DNA of 64,000 bases, taken from positions 86,109 to 150,108 of the forward strand of contig NZ_JAGETV010000007.1 of NCBI RefSeq assembly GCF_017571465.1, in the 5' to 3' direction. The position numbers and the translations under genes were made by a program. Under the pieces are notes generated by a model, which saw only the letters and a list, made by a program, of their open reading frames with translations, did not search any database and had not been told where the DNA came from. This document shows, in pieces, positions 25,469-36,615 of the stretch; position 1 is the first letter of the stretch, and each line of letters begins with the position of its first letter. This DNA comes from Thiomicrorhabdus marina. Lineage in GTDB: Bacteria > Pseudomonadota > Gammaproteobacteria > Thiomicrospirales > Thiomicrospiraceae.

Positions 25469-26221
25469 ATGACACAAGCCGCAGCAAGCGAAACTTATCA
25501 AGGGCATATTTGGACAGAGTCCTTTCCTGGTGGGGCGCACTGGTCCGGCGTGATTCGCCGCGGTACGGTTTTGCGTATTACTGACATTAACGGTGCTGCG
25601 AATGTTTCGATGCTTATCAATAACCTTGAAGTGAAGAACGAACGTTACAACATGCCGGATACTCTGAAAGCGCAGAAAACTGCATTTTTGACTGTGCCGA
25701 ATATGTGTTTTAGCGATATGGGACGAGTGATGTGTTCGGTGATTGCCGACACTTGCGGTTGGCACGATACCATCGGCGGTATTTCCAATGCGGCTTCGGT
25801 GAAGAAAAAGTACGGCGAAAAAGATTATCAGCAAGCGCATAACGACTACTACAAAAACGGTTTTGAAAACCTGTTAAACGAGCTCGAAAAATGGGGGCTA
25901 GGCACTAACGACATCATGCCGACCGTTAACTGGTTCAGCAAGGTTCGTGTCAGCGATGAAGGCACAATGGAATTTATTGAAGGCAATTCGAAAGCTGGTG
26001 ATTATGTCGATTTGCGTTTTGAAATGGACTCGATTGTCAGCCTGAGTTTTGCTCAGCATCCGATGGACCCGAACCCGGAATATGCGCCGCAACCAATCGA
26101 GTTGTCAGTATTCAAAGCCAATCCGGTGGCACAAGACGACCCATGTCGTTTGCACCGTGGCGAAAATGAACGCGCTTACTACAACACCAAAGTTTACTAC
26201 GGAGAAAACCCAAATGACTAA
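25469..26221 (+). CDS. cgdA: DUF1989 protein, carboxyguanidine deiminase-type subunit (larger)
   Basis: A 250-residue DUF1989 (urea carboxylase-associated) protein. Published biochemistry showed that such pairs are carboxyguanidine deiminase subunits: they convert carboxyguanidine to allophanate plus ammonia. The family core is visible: [19 protein letters not shown] and [12 protein letters not shown]. Unlike its partner it lacks the Cys after IGG (ISNA instead of ACSA), so its metal site may be incomplete. A clean AGGAGAG precedes the ATG. Which of the two subunits is CgdA in the published naming is not certain from sequence alone. Confidence 0.8.
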   Translation: MTQAAASETYQGHIWTESFPGGAHWSGVIRRGTVLRITDINGAANVSMLINNLEVKNERYNMPDTLKAQKTAFLTVPNMCFSDMGRVMCSVIADTCGWHDTIGGISNAASVKKKYGEKDYQQAHNDYYKNGFENLLNELEKWGLGTNDIMPTVNWFSKVRVSDEGTMEFIEGNSKAGDYVDLRFEMDSIVSLSFAQHPMDPNPEYAPQPIELSVFKANPVAQDDPCRLHRGENERAYYNTKVYYGENPND

Positions 26222-26858
26222 GCCTGAATTTGATGAAAACCGCATTGTGTATCGTGAAGTGGTCAAGGCAGGCGATCCTTGGATGCATGAGGTAAAAGCC
26301 GGTCAATATTTTCGCATTGTTGATTTGGAAGGCAACCAAGCCGTGGATACCTTGTTCTATAAAGCCGATGACCAAGCTGAGCGCTATTCGGCGACCGATA
26401 CCATTCGCGAGCAGGGCAATATTTATCTGACCACTGGCAGTGTTTTGCGCTCTAATCTGGGGAATCCGATGCTGACGATTGTTGACGATACCTGCGGTCG
26501 TCACGACACCATTGGTGGTGCTTGTTCGGCGGAAAGTAACACCGTGCGTTATTCGATTGATAAACGTCATATGCATTCTTGCCGCGACTCCTTTTTAAAG
26601 GCGTTGAGCAAATGTGAATGCAATCACGGCAAAGCCATGACCAAAGATGAGCTTTCCTCCAATATCAACTTCTTTATGAATGTACCGGTATCGCCGGACG
26701 GTCATTTGGATTTTGACGACGGTATCTCTGCTCCGGGACGTTATGTCGAAATGCAGGCGGATATGGATGTATTAGTGCTGATTTCCAACTGCCCTCAGTT
26801 GAATAACCCTTGTAATGGTTATAACCCGACGCCGGTCGAATTAATCGTTTGGGAATAA
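26214..26858 (+). CDS. cgdB: DUF1989 protein, carboxyguanidine deiminase-type subunit (smaller)
   Basis: A 214-residue paralogue of the previous gene, read from ATG 26214, which overlaps the upstream stop by 8 nt; the longer open frame from 26049 lies inside cgdA. It shows the full family motif [15 protein letters not shown], with Cys, His and a second Cys that could bind zinc. [10 protein letters not shown] and [20 protein letters not shown] are also typical. It is likely the catalytic subunit of a heteromeric enzyme. The UAAP1/UAAP2 numbering is left open. Confidence 0.8.
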   Translation: MTKPEFDENRIVYREVVKAGDPWMHEVKAGQYFRIVDLEGNQAVDTLFYKADDQAERYSATDTIREQGNIYLTTGSVLRSNLGNPMLTIVDDTCGRHDTIGGACSAESNTVRYSIDKRHMHSCRDSFLKALSKCECNHGKAMTKDELSSNINFFMNVPVSPDGHLDFDDGISAPGRYVEMQADMDVLVLISNCPQLNNPCNGYNPTPVELIVWE

Positions 26859-26940
26859 AAACGATTACGACGTACTCATGTCGTTGCGACTAACTCAAAC
26901 AATAAAAAGACTGTTTTAGCTCGGAATTAAAGGAAAGTAA

Positions 26941-29900
26941 ATGTTTAATAAAGTGCTCATTGCAAACCGTGGGGCGATTGCCACTCGTGTCATCCGCACC
27001 CTCAAAAAAATGGGAATGGGTTCGGTTGTTCTGGCATCGGAAGCGGACCGCGCTTCACTGCATGTTCAAATGGCGGATGAAGTGATCTTCCTGCCGGGCA
27101 ATGCGGCCAGCGAAACCTATTTAAATGTGCCTTTAATTATTTCTGAAGCGGTCAAACTCGGTGTCGAAGCGGTTCATCCGGGCTATGGTTTTTTAAGTGA
27201 AAACACCGGTTTTGCCGATGACTGCGAAGCGGCTGGAATTCGTTTTATCGGTCCGACGCCTGAACATATTCGCGATTTCGGTTTGAAACACACCGCGCGT
27301 GAACTCGCGACCAAAGCCGGTGTTCCGTTGCTACCGGGTTCGTCTTTATTGGAAAGCCCAGAAGAAGCGCTTACTGAAGCGGCTCGAATCGGTTATCCGG
27401 TAATGCTGAAGAGCACCGCTGGTGGTGGCGGTATCGGTATGCAGAAATGCGATAGCGAAACGGAATTAAGTGAAGCCTTTGCACAAGTTCAGCGTTTAAG
27501 CCAAAACTCTTTCGGTCAGGCTGGGTTGTTCTTGGAGAAATTCGTCGTCAATGCACGCCATATTGAAATTCAAGTGTTTGGTGACGGCCGTGGTGAAGTG
27601 GTATCACTTGGTGAGCGTGATTGTTCTTTGCAGCGCCGTAACCAGAAAGTGGTTGAAGAAACTCCGGCTGTCGGCATTAATCCGCAACAGGTTGCCGAGA
27701 TGGAGGTCTATGCGGTTGAATTGTGTAAATTGGTTAACTACCAATCGGCCGGTACGGTCGAATATGTCTATGATAGTGATACCAATGATTTCTATTTCTT
27801 GGAAGTGAATACTCGCTTGCAAGTAGAGCACGGTATTACCGAAGAAGTGCGCGGTGTCGATTTGGTCGAATGGATGATTCGCGTCGCCTATGACAATACC
27901 TTACCGCTTAGTGCCGCACAGATTCCTGCCGCAGACGGCCATTCGATTGAAGTGCGTATCTACGCCGAAGACCCGTTTAAGAATTTCCAGCCGAGCACCG
28001 GCAAGATTACTCAGTGGTCAATTGCTGATGGCTGTCGAATCGAAACGTGGTGTAAAAGCGGCATCGAGGTCAGTTCTTTCTATGACCCGATGTTGGGCAA
28101 GCTGATTGTTAAAGGCAAAGACCGTGAAGAAGCGGTACAAAAGCTACAACAAGTTTTGCATGAATCGCGAATCCACGGCTTTGAAACTAACCTTGCTTAC
28201 CTTGCTGCTTTGAGTAAGAACAATAATTTTGTTCAGGGCGCAGGTCTGTTTACCCGTTTCTTGAACGGCTTTAGCCATACGCCGAATACCATTGAAGTCA
28301 CCAACCCGGGAACGCACTCAATGCTGGTGAGTTATCCGGGGCGTGTCGGTTTTTGGGATATTGGTGTGCCGCCGTCCGGGCCAATGGATGCTTTGTCGCA
28401 CCAGTTGGCGAACCGCTGTCTGAATAATGATAAGGAAGTCGCGACCATCGAGATGACAGTCTCCGGTATCAGTCTGAAATTCGATACCGATACGGTTATC
28501 TGTTTGACCGGTGCCGATGTGCAGCCGAAGCTAGATAAAAAAGCGATTCCGATGTATCAGCCGGTCAAGGTTAAAGCCGGTCAGCAATTGAAAACCAAAG
28601 TCATAAAAGCGTTGGGGCAACGCGCTTATCTAGCGGTACTTGGCGGTTTTGATGTGCCGGATTATATGGGCAGTAAAACCACTTTCTCGCTAGGCGGTTT
28701 TGGCGGCCATGGCGGTCGTTTGTTGCGCACCGGTGATGTGTTACGACTGCATAATCTGGAGATCCCAGAAGAGTTGCCAAGCCTGAGCGAGCAACAGATT
28801 CCGGAACTAACCAATCACTATGAAATCGCGGTGGTTTATGGTCCGCAAGGTGCGCCGGATTTCTTTACCGAAAGTGATATTGAAAAATTCTTTAATGCCG
28901 ACTGGGAAGTGCATTACAACTCCAGCCGTACCGGTATTCGTCTGGTCGGTCCGAAACCGGATTGGGCCCGTTCCGACGGGGGCGAAGCCGGTCTGCATCC
29001 TTCCAATATTCACGATAATGCCTATGCTATTGGCGCGGTCGATTTTACCGGTGATATGCCGGTCATTCTGGCGCAAGACGGGCCAAGCCTAGGGGGCTTT
29101 GTCTGTCCGGTCACCATTATCGAAGCTGAGCAGTGGAAGATGGGGCAACTGCGTTCCGGCGATAAAATTCGCTTTAAGGCGGTATCGATTGAAACCGCCG
29201 AAGCGGCTTTGCAAGCGCAGGGTGCGGCGATTGCCGAATTGAATGCGCCGGTTTGTCCTGAACTGACTTTCTTAAATGAAGCAACCGAACAAGATTGCTT
29301 AGCGTTGGAAGTTGACGACTCCGAACATGAATTCGGCGTTAAATATCGTCGTTCCGGTGACAGCCGAGTGCTGATTGAATACGGCAAGATGGAATTGGAT
29401 TTGGCATTACGTTTCCGAATTCAGGTGTTATTGGAGCGTTTAAAAGCCAATAAAGCAGACGGTTCTTGGGCGTTTATCAAAGAGTTGACGCCGGGAATTC
29501 GTTCCATGCAGGTGCATTACGACCCACGTCAAATTTCGCAAAACCAAATCATCGAAAAACTGTATGCACTGGAAGCGGAAATCTCCTCCGGTAAGGATTT
29601 AACCGTTAAGAGTCGTATTGTTCGTTTGCCATTGTCTTGGGATGACCCGAGCACGCGTTTGGCGATTGAAAAATACATGACCACAGTGCGCCCGAATGCG
29701 CCGTGGTGTCCGAGTAATATCGAGTTTATCCGCCGCATTAACGGCTTGGATAGTATCGAAGATGTTAAACGCATTGTTTTTGATGCTAAATATCTGGTGA
29801 TGGGACTTGGCGATGTTTATCTTGGCGCGCCGGTGGCAACGCCGATGGATCCAAGACATCGTTTGGTAACCACTAAATACAATCCAGCGCGAACGTGGAC

Positions 29901-30576
29901 ACCGGAAAATGCAGTCGGCATCGGCGGTGCATATATGTGTGTTTACGGGATGGAAGGGCCGGGTGGTTATCAGTTCGTCGGTCGTACTATTCAGATGTGG
30001 AACGCCTATCACCGTACTAACCGTTTCACCGAAGAGAAGCCTTGGTTATTGGATTTCTTCGACCAGATTCAGTTCTATCCAGTTAGTGAAGAAGAGCTGA
30101 AGCAGGCTCGCGTCGATTTCCCGCTAGGGCGTTTTGATATTGAAATCGAAGAGACCGAATTATCGCTAAATGCCTATCAAGCGTTTATTGAAGAGAACCA
30201 GAGTAGTATTAGCGAATTTAAAACCAAACAGCAAAATGCCTTTGATGCCGAACGCCAATACTGGGAAGAATCCGGTTTGGCGAATTTTGAAACCGAAACC
30301 GCACAGGATGAAGTACAAAGTGAAGGCATGATTGAAATTCCGGAAGGTTATGAAGCGGTCACTTCGCCGATTACCGGCAGTATCTGGAAAATCGAAGCCA
30401 AACCGGGCGACAAAATCGAAGAAGATCAGACGATTGCCATTCTGGAAGCGATGAAAATCGAGGTGCCGATTGGTGCGGAAATGGGTGGAACCATCACCGA
30501 AATTCTGGTCAATGAAGGTGATCTGATTCAGACCGGTCAGACCTTAATGATTATGCAAGTGGAGGAAGAAGCATGA
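26941..30576 (+). CDS. biotin-dependent urea/guanidine carboxylase
   Basis: A 1211-residue multidomain enzyme. Biotin carboxylase spans about 1-450 ([20 protein letters not shown]-grasp loop [10 protein letters not shown]). The carboxyltransferase part follows, with a KipA-like region ([18 protein letters not shown]) and a KipI-like region near 800-1000. A biotinyl domain closes it, with the acceptor Lys in LEAMKIEV. The DUF1989 pair, the transporter and allophanate hydrolase in the same operon fit guanidine carboxylase rather than urea carboxylase, because the deiminase step is needed only for guanidine. Substrate cannot be proven from sequence here. It overlaps the next gene by 4 nt. Confidence 0.88.
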   Translation: MFNKVLIANRGAIATRVIRTLKKMGMGSVVLASEADRASLHVQMADEVIFLPGNAASETYLNVPLIISEAVKLGVEAVHPGYGFLSENTGFADDCEAAGIRFIGPTPEHIRDFGLKHTARELATKAGVPLLPGSSLLESPEEALTEAARIGYPVMLKSTAGGGGIGMQKCDSETELSEAFAQVQRLSQNSFGQAGLFLEKFVVNARHIEIQVFGDGRGEVVSLGERDCSLQRRNQKVVEETPAVGINPQQVAEMEVYAVELCKLVNYQSAGTVEYVYDSDTNDFYFLEVNTRLQVEHGITEEVRGVDLVEWMIRVAYDNTLPLSAAQIPAADGHSIEVRIYAEDPFKNFQPSTGKITQWSIADGCRIETWCKSGIEVSSFYDPMLGKLIVKGKDREEAVQKLQQVLHESRIHGFETNLAYLAALSKNNNFVQGAGLFTRFLNGFSHTPNTIEVTNPGTHSMLVSYPGRVGFWDIGVPPSGPMDALSHQLANRCLNNDKEVATIEMTVSGISLKFDTDTVICLTGADVQPKLDKKAIPMYQPVKVKAGQQLKTKVIKALGQRAYLAVLGGFDVPDYMGSKTTFSLGGFGGHGGRLLRTGDVLRLHNLEIPEELPSLSEQQIPELTNHYEIAVVYGPQGAPDFFTESDIEKFFNADWEVHYNSSRTGIRLVGPKPDWARSDGGEAGLHPSNIHDNAYAIGAVDFTGDMPVILAQDGPSLGGFVCPVTIIEAEQWKMGQLRSGDKIRFKAVSIETAEAALQAQGAAIAELNAPVCPELTFLNEATEQDCLALEVDDSEHEFGVKYRRSGDSRVLIEYGKMELDLALRFRIQVLLERLKANKADGSWAFIKELTPGIRSMQVHYDPRQISQNQIIEKLYALEAEISSGKDLTVKSRIVRLPLSWDDPSTRLAIEKYMTTVRPNAPWCPSNIEFIRRINGLDSIEDVKRIVFDAKYLVMGLGDVYLGAPVATPMDPRHRLVTTKYNPARTWTPENAVGIGGAYMCVYGMEGPGGYQFVGRTIQMWNAYHRTNRFTEEKPWLLDFFDQIQFYPVSEEELKQARVDFPLGRFDIEIEETELSLNAYQAFIEENQSSISEFKTKQQNAFDAERQYWEESGLANFETETAQDEVQSEGMIEIPEGYEAVTSPITGSIWKIEAKPGDKIEEDQTIAILEAMKIEVPIGAEMGGTITEILVNEGDLIQTGQTLMIMQVEEEA

Positions 30577-32387
30577 GCAATAACTTAACGGATTTGCGCA
30601 TCGCTTTGCTGAAACAATCCTATGCGGCCGGTGAGACTACGCCGCAACAAGTGGTGACTGAAATTCTAAGCAAAGCGGCCGAATATGCCGACTATAACCT
30701 GTTTATTACCTTGTTTGATAACTCGCAGGTTGCGCCTTATTTACAAGGTTTGCAGAGTACCGAAATTAATAGTCTGCCGCTGTGGGGGATTCCATTTGTC
30801 ATTAAAGACAATATTGATTTAGCCGGTATTCCGACAACTGCCGGTTGTGCGGAATATGCATATACTCCAGAAGAATCGGCGAGCGTAGTGCAAGAACTGA
30901 TTGATGCGGGGGCGATTCCAATTGGTAAATCCAATCTGGATCAGTTCGCGACCGGCTTGGTCGGCACGCGTTCGCCGTATGGGGTTTGTCATAATGCGTT
31001 TGATTTCGAGAAGATTTCCGGCGGCTCCAGTTCGGGGTCGGCAGTTGCTTTGGCGTTGAACTTGTGTAGTTTTTCTTTGGGAACCGATACCGCTGGTTCC
31101 GGTCGAGTTCCGGCGGCGTTTAACAACCTGATTGGCCTTAAACCGTCTAAAGGTTTATTAAGTACCAAAGGTGTGGTTCCGGCGGTGCGCTCACAAGATG
31201 TGGTCAGTATTTTTGCCCTGAATTCACAAGATGCCTACAGTGTTTTTGAAGTGGCGGCGAGCTTTGATACGAAAGATGAGTTTAGTCGAAAGGAAGTCGA
31301 TTTAACGCCACCGCCTTGGCCGACTAAGCCGGTTATCGGCATTCCTGATAAAGCCAGTCTTATCTTCTCTGATGATGCTATGGCTGAGACTAATTTCCAC
31401 GACACTTGTAGCCAGTTGCAGTCGTTGGGTTTTGAATTAAAAGAAGTGCCTTTCAGTGCTTGGTTGGAAACCGCCAAACTACTGTATGGCGGCGCTTGGG
31501 TAGCGGAACGTTATGCAGCGATTGAAGATTTCATAGAACAACATGAAGCGATTATGGACCCGACCGTTGCCGGTATTATCGCTTCGGCTCGTAATCTTTC
31601 CGCTGCGGATGCCTACAAAGGCAGTTACGCTCTGCAGAAAGCGATTCGCGAAACCGAAATGCTTTGGCAAGCAGCGGGTGTTGATTGCATGATGACACCA
31701 ACCACGCCGACGATTTATTCGCTTACTGAAGTGGCCGAAAATCCGGTTGGGCTGAATTCGATTTTGGGGACTTATACCAATTTTATGAATTTGCTGGATT
31801 ATGCGGCAGTCGCCATGCCGACCGGTTTCCGTGCTGATGAGCTACCGACTGGCGTAACCTTCTTTTCGCCTGCCGGTAGCGATCGCCAGTTATTGAAACT
31901 ATGCGATGAATTACATCCGCAGTTTGTTGAATTTTCTGGTTCAAAACAGACGCCGGTGCCACAGAGCAATCCGGAAATGTTTGCCAATCCAGCGGTGATT
32001 CCTTTGGCAGTGGTTGGTGCGCATCTCAGTGGTTTTCCATTGAATAGTCAGCTTTTAGAGCGTGGTGCCAAGTTATTGGAAACCACTAAAACGGCTGAAA
32101 AATACCAATTCTATGAGTTAGCCAGTCGCCCGATTCTGAAACCCGGTTTAGTTAAGCAGCAACAGGGTGGCAGTTCAATTGAGTTGGAAATTTGGGCGAT
32201 GCCGAAAGAACATCTCGGTAGCTTTCAAGCACTGATTCCATCACCGCTAGGGTTAGGTAAAGTTGAACTCATCGACGGTCGAGAAGTGGTTGGGTTTATC
32301 TGCGAACCTTATGGCATCGACGGTGCGAAAAATATTACTGCAACCGGCGGCTGGCGCAATTGGATGAATCAACGCGAAGCAGATTAA
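30573..32387 (+). CDS. atzF: allophanate hydrolase
   Basis: This enzyme splits allophanate into two ammonia and two CO2, completing the pathway. The amidase-signature domain covers about 1-450: catalytic Lys in [10 protein letters not shown], and the Ser-cisSer region [11 protein letters not shown] with [13 protein letters not shown] separate C-terminal domain covers about 470-604 ([20 protein letters not shown]). The length of 604 matches stand-alone bacterial AtzF enzymes. The start overlaps the carboxylase stop (ATGA). Confidence 0.93.
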   Translation: MSNNLTDLRIALLKQSYAAGETTPQQVVTEILSKAAEYADYNLFITLFDNSQVAPYLQGLQSTEINSLPLWGIPFVIKDNIDLAGIPTTAGCAEYAYTPEESASVVQELIDAGAIPIGKSNLDQFATGLVGTRSPYGVCHNAFDFEKISGGSSSGSAVALALNLCSFSLGTDTAGSGRVPAAFNNLIGLKPSKGLLSTKGVVPAVRSQDVVSIFALNSQDAYSVFEVAASFDTKDEFSRKEVDLTPPPWPTKPVIGIPDKASLIFSDDAMAETNFHDTCSQLQSLGFELKEVPFSAWLETAKLLYGGAWVAERYAAIEDFIEQHEAIMDPTVAGIIASARNLSAADAYKGSYALQKAIRETEMLWQAAGVDCMMTPTTPTIYSLTEVAENPVGLNSILGTYTNFMNLLDYAAVAMPTGFRADELPTGVTFFSPAGSDRQLLKLCDELHPQFVEFSGSKQTPVPQSNPEMFANPAVIPLAVVGAHLSGFPLNSQLLERGAKLLETTKTAEKYQFYELASRPILKPGLVKQQQGGSSIELEIWAMPKEHLGSFQALIPSPLGLGKVELIDGREVVGFICEPYGIDGAKNITATGGWRNWMNQREAD

Positions 32388-32410
32388 TCACATAAAAATA
32401 AGCCGTAAAT

Positions 32411-32448
32411 AAAAACGCCCTTAAGATTCAATTTTAAGGGCGTTTTTT
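32411..32448. terminator. terminator between convergent operons
   Basis: AAAACGCCCTTAA and TTAAGGGCGTTTT form a 13-bp stem with a T run on the plus strand and a T run (from the A run) on the minus strand, so it can serve both convergent operons. Confidence 0.85.
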
Positions 32449-32504
32449 ATGTCTTAAACTAATCCCTGTAAATGCAAGATTGAACTGCATTTACAGGAAA
32501 GAGA

Positions 32505-33866
32505 TTAGAACAAGTGGCTATAGCGTTTAATTTCCCAAGCAGAAATCGTTTCGTGATACTCACGCCATTCTCGACGCTTGTAAGTGATGAATTCATCGCT
32601 CAGTTCTTTACCAAGCACTTCTTCAACAAACGGATCGGCCTCAAAAGCTTCAACCGCTTCCAATAGGTTTTGCGGTAGGAAGTCGATACCGCGAGCAGAA
32701 CGTTCTTCATCACTCAATTCGTACAAGTTGTCTTCTTGTGGGTGACCTGGATCGAGTTTTTCACGAATCCCTTGCAGACCTGCTGCCAGTACCAAAGTAG
32801 CCGCTAGATAAGGGTTAACCGCACCGTCGGCATTACGCGATTCAAAACGGCCGCCGCCCATCGGAACACGAACCGAGTTGGTTCGGTTGTTAGAGCCAAA
32901 CGAGTTAAATACCGGTGCCCATGAGAAGGTTTTCATGTCGCCTTGACGAACCAGACGTTTGTAGCTGTTTACCGTTGGCGAGAAGACCGCGCACAGCGCC
33001 GGGCCGTGTTTAATCACGCCGGCGATAAATTGATAACCGAGTTCGGTTAGTCCTAAGCCGCGAGGATCGTCTTCCGGTTTGCATTTAAAGACGTTCTCGC
33101 CGGTCTCTTTATCGAATAGCGACATATTAAAGTGCGCGCCATTCCCGGTTTTGTCGGCGTAAGGTTTCGGCATAAAGGTTGCCAAGAGACCCTCTTCTTG
33201 TGCATAGTGTTTTGCCATATAGCGGAAGAAGATAAAGCGGTCGCACATGGTTAGGGCATCGCTGTACTGGAAGTCGAATTCATACTGACCATTCGCGTCT
33301 TCATGGTCGAAAGAGTACAAATCCCAACCAAGGTCGTTAATGGTGGTCGCCATTTTATCCAACCAAGTGAAACGGTTCATAAAACTACGCACGTCATAAC
33401 AAGGCTTGACCAGACGGTCGTCCGGATCAGGCACCGATAAGCTGCCGTCCTCTTCTTCTTTCAGCACGAACAGTTCGCATTCGATACCTAAGTTGAAACC
33501 AAAGCCCATCTCTTCGGCTTCGGCCAGTACTTTTTTTAGTGCGACACGAGTATTGATTTCGTATGGTTCGCCATGCAGTGTGTTGTCGGCGGCCATCCAC
33601 ATCATTTCCGGTTGCCACGGCAGTTGGATGGCGCTGTTTAAATCTGGAACCGAAGCGATTTCATCTTCATTCGGTTTTTGTCCAAGACCGTCCAGCGCGT
33701 AACCGGTGTAAAGTTCCGAACCTTCAACCATATGTTCCAAGTGATTAATCGGCACCACTTTACCTTTCGGGATACCGTGAATATCGACATAAGCGCCAAG
33801 GCAGTATTTCACGCCTTTCGCTTTCCATTCTTCTTTGAGTTGTTTGACATCTACTTCGTGGTTCAT
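32505..33866 (-). CDS. glnT: type III-like glutamine synthetase (GlnT) or gamma-glutamylmethylamide synthetase
   Basis: A 453-residue glutamine-synthetase-fold ligase. Typical parts are GIECELF for metal binding, NGAHFNMSL, and [32 protein letters not shown]. It is closer to the GlnT/GmaS branch than to classical GlnA and has no Tyr adenylylation tail I can recognise. It would capture ammonia, or a small amine, released by the neighbouring pathways. I choose ATG 33866 (MNHEVDV): the ATG at 33872 sits too close to the AGGAG site. GlnT and GmaS cannot be separated by eye. Confidence 0.8.
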   Translation of the reverse strand: MNHEVDVKQLKEEWKAKGVKYCLGAYVDIHGIPKGKVVPINHLEHMVEGSELYTGYALDGLGQKPNEDEIASVPDLNSAIQLPWQPEMMWMAADNTLHGEPYEINTRVALKKVLAEAEEMGFGFNLGIECELFVLKEEEDGSLSVPDPDDRLVKPCYDVRSFMNRFTWLDKMATTINDLGWDLYSFDHEDANGQYEFDFQYSDALTMCDRFIFFRYMAKHYAQEEGLLATFMPKPYADKTGNGAHFNMSLFDKETGENVFKCKPEDDPRGLGLTELGYQFIAGVIKHGPALCAVFSPTVNSYKRLVRQGDMKTFSWAPVFNSFGSNNRTNSVRVPMGGGRFESRNADGAVNPYLAATLVLAAGLQGIREKLDPGHPQEDNLYELSDEERSARGIDFLPQNLLEAVEAFEADPFVEEVLGKELSDEFITYKRREWREYHETISAWEIKRYSHLF

Positions 33867-33916
33867 TTGCATTCTCCTATTTAAAGATGCGATTCAGTAA
33901 TCAATTACCGCTGACG

Positions 33917-34687
33917 TTATTCGTCATCGGTTAATGTTTGGTGATAAGAATGCGGTAGCGGCGGTTGCTCTTTCAGCCCTGCGCGAATAGTTTCGGCTAA
34001 GTCTTCCCGCATCCATTCAAATAGCTCTTCGCCTTTATTAACGGTTGCGAGGCTTGGTTTACCGGTGACGCCATTGGCGCTGGTTCGATTGACCGGATGC
34101 GAGAAAACGCAATTTTCGGTGCGATCAGGGTCGTCGCTGTCGGTAAGTTTGTCTTGGCGCACGATTTGTGGCGCCAACGCCATCATTAGCGAGGTTTCCG
34201 CTTCATTGGCATGCCAGTCTTCGGCATCCTCAAAATGGCGCTGTTTGACTCGCTCGCTGACGGTGGCTGAATTAATCAGAGCGACCATTAAGTCGTCGTG
34301 TTCGGCTCGCAGCATTTCCAGTGCGCAGCGCAAAGGAGCAAAGTTGGAAACGTGACTATTAAGGATAAACAGACGCTTAAAACCGCTGTAAGCGACCCAG
34401 TCGCCAACTTCTTTGACGACATCGATTAGGGTTTTCGGTTGCAGGGCTATCGTTCCCGGCCAACGTTTGGAGTGGCCGATTGAGCAGCCGTAAGGTAAGG
34501 TTGGCAGTATAGCGATGTCGGTTAAATCACCGACGGCTTTAGCAAGTTGGTCGGCAATTTCCGAATCCATGCCGCAGCCTAAATGCGGGCCATGCTGTTC
34601 GGTCGCGCCGACCGGTAATAAAGCGGCGCAGTTGTCAGCTTGTGCGTATTTGGCGATTTCAGGCCAAGTCATGTTATGCCATTGCAT
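33917..34687 (-). CDS. creatininase-family amidohydrolase
   Basis: A 256-residue protein of the creatininase fold. The metal-binding segment GATEQHGPHLGCGMDSEIA (Glu, His, Asp) is intact, as is HANEAETS. The usual NGHGGN motif reads NSHVSN here, keeping the His. Family members hydrolyse cyclic or N-formyl amides, including creatinine. Creatinine is itself a guanidino compound, so a link to the guanidine operon is attractive, but no creatinase is encoded nearby. The substrate is unknown. An operator-like dyad lies in the 85-nt gap upstream. Confidence 0.75.
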   Translation of the reverse strand: MQWHNMTWPEIAKYAQADNCAALLPVGATEQHGPHLGCGMDSEIADQLAKAVGDLTDIAILPTLPYGCSIGHSKRWPGTIALQPKTLIDVVKEVGDWVAYSGFKRLFILNSHVSNFAPLRCALEMLRAEHDDLMVALINSATVSERVKQRHFEDAEDWHANEAETSLMMALAPQIVRQDKLTDSDDPDRTENCVFSHPVNRTSANGVTGKPSLATVNKGEELFEWMREDLAETIRAGLKEQPPLPHSYHQTLTDDE

Positions 34688-34718
34688 GCTTCTTTCCTTT
34701 TTTTATTATCTTTTTTAG

Positions 34719-34766
34719 AAAAGGTAATACCTTTTGGGTAAAAAAATTCCGAATGTCTTACCTTTT
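34719..34766. promoter_or_regulatory. AAAAGGTA dyad, candidate operator
   Basis: AAAAGGTA-A-TACCTTTT at 34719-34735 is a perfect 17-bp palindrome. A further half-site TTACCTTTT lies at 34758-34766. They occupy the gap between the EamA gene and the creatininase gene, so a repressor may control the last two genes of the operon separately. Confidence 0.5.
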
Positions 34767-34772
34767 CGGTTG

Positions 34773-35714
34773 TTAATCTTTGAGCTTTTGATCTGCTAAA
34801 TAAGACTTGGGAATCGCTGCTACGTTTTGTGAGACAGGCTTTTTATTGCTTTGTTGTTTGTTGCGGGCCGAGAGGGTTTCCAATAACGCGGCGATAAAGA
34901 TTAGTAAGCCACCGAACATTTCGATTGGCTTCATGGTTTCACCAAGAATCAGACTGGCGGAGACAACGGCCGTGACCAGTTCCAAAATAAGGATGATCGA
35001 GGATTTGCCGGATTCCATTTGTGTTACTGCCCATTGAGTTCCGTAATTTGCCAGTAGCATCCAAATCATGGCAAAACCGATTAATGTCAGCCAAGCATGG
35101 CTAGAGACCTCCGGTACGATTGAGAGATCCATTTGCAGAAGTGCTAATAAGGCCAAAAGGGTTGTACCCAAAAACATGAAATTCAGTTTGAGTACCGTCG
35201 GTAATTCAGGGGTGGCGCGAAAAATGACATTATTCATTGCAAACAGGAATCCGGCGCTGATTGCCAGTAAATCAATCCAGCTCGGTGCTGAGTTAAACGC
35301 ATTAAAGCCGCCGACCACAAGAAAAGCACCGATGATCGATAAGCCCATACCGATACTGCGAATCGGGGTGATTTTTTCACCCAAAAACAGCCTGCCTCCG
35401 ATAAGTCCCCATAACGGCAAGAGATAGAACAGCACCATAGCGCGGATGACATCGCCGAAAATCATAGAGGTATTAAAGGCTAATAGGGCGCCGCCACCGA
35501 ACAACAGTATTCCAAGTAAAGCCAACCAGTTTTGTTTGATTTGCGTTGGATAACGCCACAGAAAAGCGGAGATGGCGATAAACATCAAGGCATAGACCCA
35601 AAACGAAATCGCTATGCCGTTAAAGCCGTAGTCGTGCAGAATTTTTAAGGGCAGCCAAGTCATTCCCCAGATAACAGCGGTGGTTAATAAAATAATGACA
35701 GCGAAAGAGGGCAT
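34773..35714 (-). CDS. EamA/DMT-family transporter
   Basis: A 313-residue inner-membrane protein with about ten hydrophobic segments in two EamA repeats. It opens AVIILLTTAVIWGMTWLPLK, the usual first helix with the conserved Trp-Gly. The C-terminal tail is basic and polar. DMT transporters export or import small metabolites and amines. It is fourth from the end of the leftward operon, 28 nt after the TIM-barrel gene. Substrate unknown. Confidence 0.85.
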   Translation of the reverse strand: MPSFAVIILLTTAVIWGMTWLPLKILHDYGFNGIAISFWVYALMFIAISAFLWRYPTQIKQNWLALLGILLFGGGALLAFNTSMIFGDVIRAMVLFYLLPLWGLIGGRLFLGEKITPIRSIGMGLSIIGAFLVVGGFNAFNSAPSWIDLLAISAGFLFAMNNVIFRATPELPTVLKLNFMFLGTTLLALLALLQMDLSIVPEVSSHAWLTLIGFAMIWMLLANYGTQWAVTQMESGKSSIILILELVTAVVSASLILGETMKPIEMFGGLLIFIAALLETLSARNKQQSNKKPVSQNVAAIPKSYLADQKLKD

Positions 35715-35742
35715 GGTTAAGTTATTTCCGTTTTATAGAGTG

Positions 35743-36591
35743 TTAGCGATTTTCAATCGAGTTATATTCAGAAAATTCTTGTTTAAGGCGTTGGTTTACC
35801 CACTGATTGACTTCCCAAATATCGACCACCGGCATTTGCGTATAAGGTTGTAGATGGCAATAACCGTCTGGACCAAATTCCGGTGTCATCGTGGTTTGCG
35901 AGGATTTATTGAAGGCTCTGTACTGTATGATTTTTTGCCAGAAACGAAGATGTGACTGCAATGCGGTTCGATATTCCGGGGCACGCGGATCGGGAACTTG
36001 TGGCCCTTGATCATAACCGACGCGAGCGTGTAGGTGATGAATCTGCGGAATTAGGCGTTCCAAGGTTTCGTTTTCCGAATCCATTAAGCGTTCGCATACC
36101 ACACACCAGTGACTGATATCGGCGGTGAGTTTTAAATCTGGCAGAGCTTGTGCAATACGCAAGGTTGACCAAGGGTTATAAGTTGGGCGACTGCGATGGG
36201 TTTCAAAACTAAGCGTTAAACCGTATTGCTCTTGAAGCGCCATCGCTTTGCTGAAAAACTCGATAGATTCGGTTTCTGACCATGCATCGCAACCGACTAT
36301 GCAGTTTGCAAAAAGAGGGTTGAGCGGTAGAGCTTGCGTGATTTGTTGTTCGATATCGTCCAAATGTTGTTGTGGTGTCCAAGAACGGTCAGGAACATAG
36401 TCTCCGCCAGAAACAATTTCAGCAATGTAATCGCACTGTTCGGCTTGTATTGCCGAAATCCAAACCGGAAGTTTTTCGCGATTTGGGGCGCGTGCTTCAA
36501 TACCGTCGAATCCCGCTGCTGTCGCACTTCGACAGGCTTGAGCAATCGGCAAGCTATTGCCCCATAGGGTTTTAAAGGTTTTCAGTTTCAT
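35743..36591 (-). CDS. xylose isomerase-like TIM-barrel protein
   Basis: A 282-residue protein of the AP endonuclease/sugar-phosphate isomerase superfamily. The first strand KTLWGNS and following AGFDGIEARAP are typical. The conserved metal-site regions are LSFETHRSR, LTADISHWCVV and HLHARVG, and TPEFGPDGY ends the barrel. It is probably a metal-dependent isomerase or epimerase. The reaction is unknown, and no sugar pathway genes surround it. Spacing to its neighbours is 24 and 28 nt. Confidence 0.7.
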   Translation of the reverse strand: MKLKTFKTLWGNSLPIAQACRSATAAGFDGIEARAPNREKLPVWISAIQAEQCDYIAEIVSGGDYVPDRSWTPQQHLDDIEQQITQALPLNPLFANCIVGCDAWSETESIEFFSKAMALQEQYGLTLSFETHRSRPTYNPWSTLRIAQALPDLKLTADISHWCVVCERLMDSENETLERLIPQIHHLHARVGYDQGPQVPDPRAPEYRTALQSHLRFWQKIIQYRAFNKSSQTTMTPEFGPDGYCHLQPYTQMPVVDIWEVNQWVNQRLKQEFSEYNSIENR

Positions 36592-36615
36592 GGCGCGGCT
36601 TTCACTTATGCGTGG

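Noticed and set aside
30573..32387. Glutamyl-tRNA amidotransferase subunit A (GatA)
   Set aside because: It shares the amidase signature, but the extra C-terminal domain and the operon with the carboxylase identify allophanate hydrolase.
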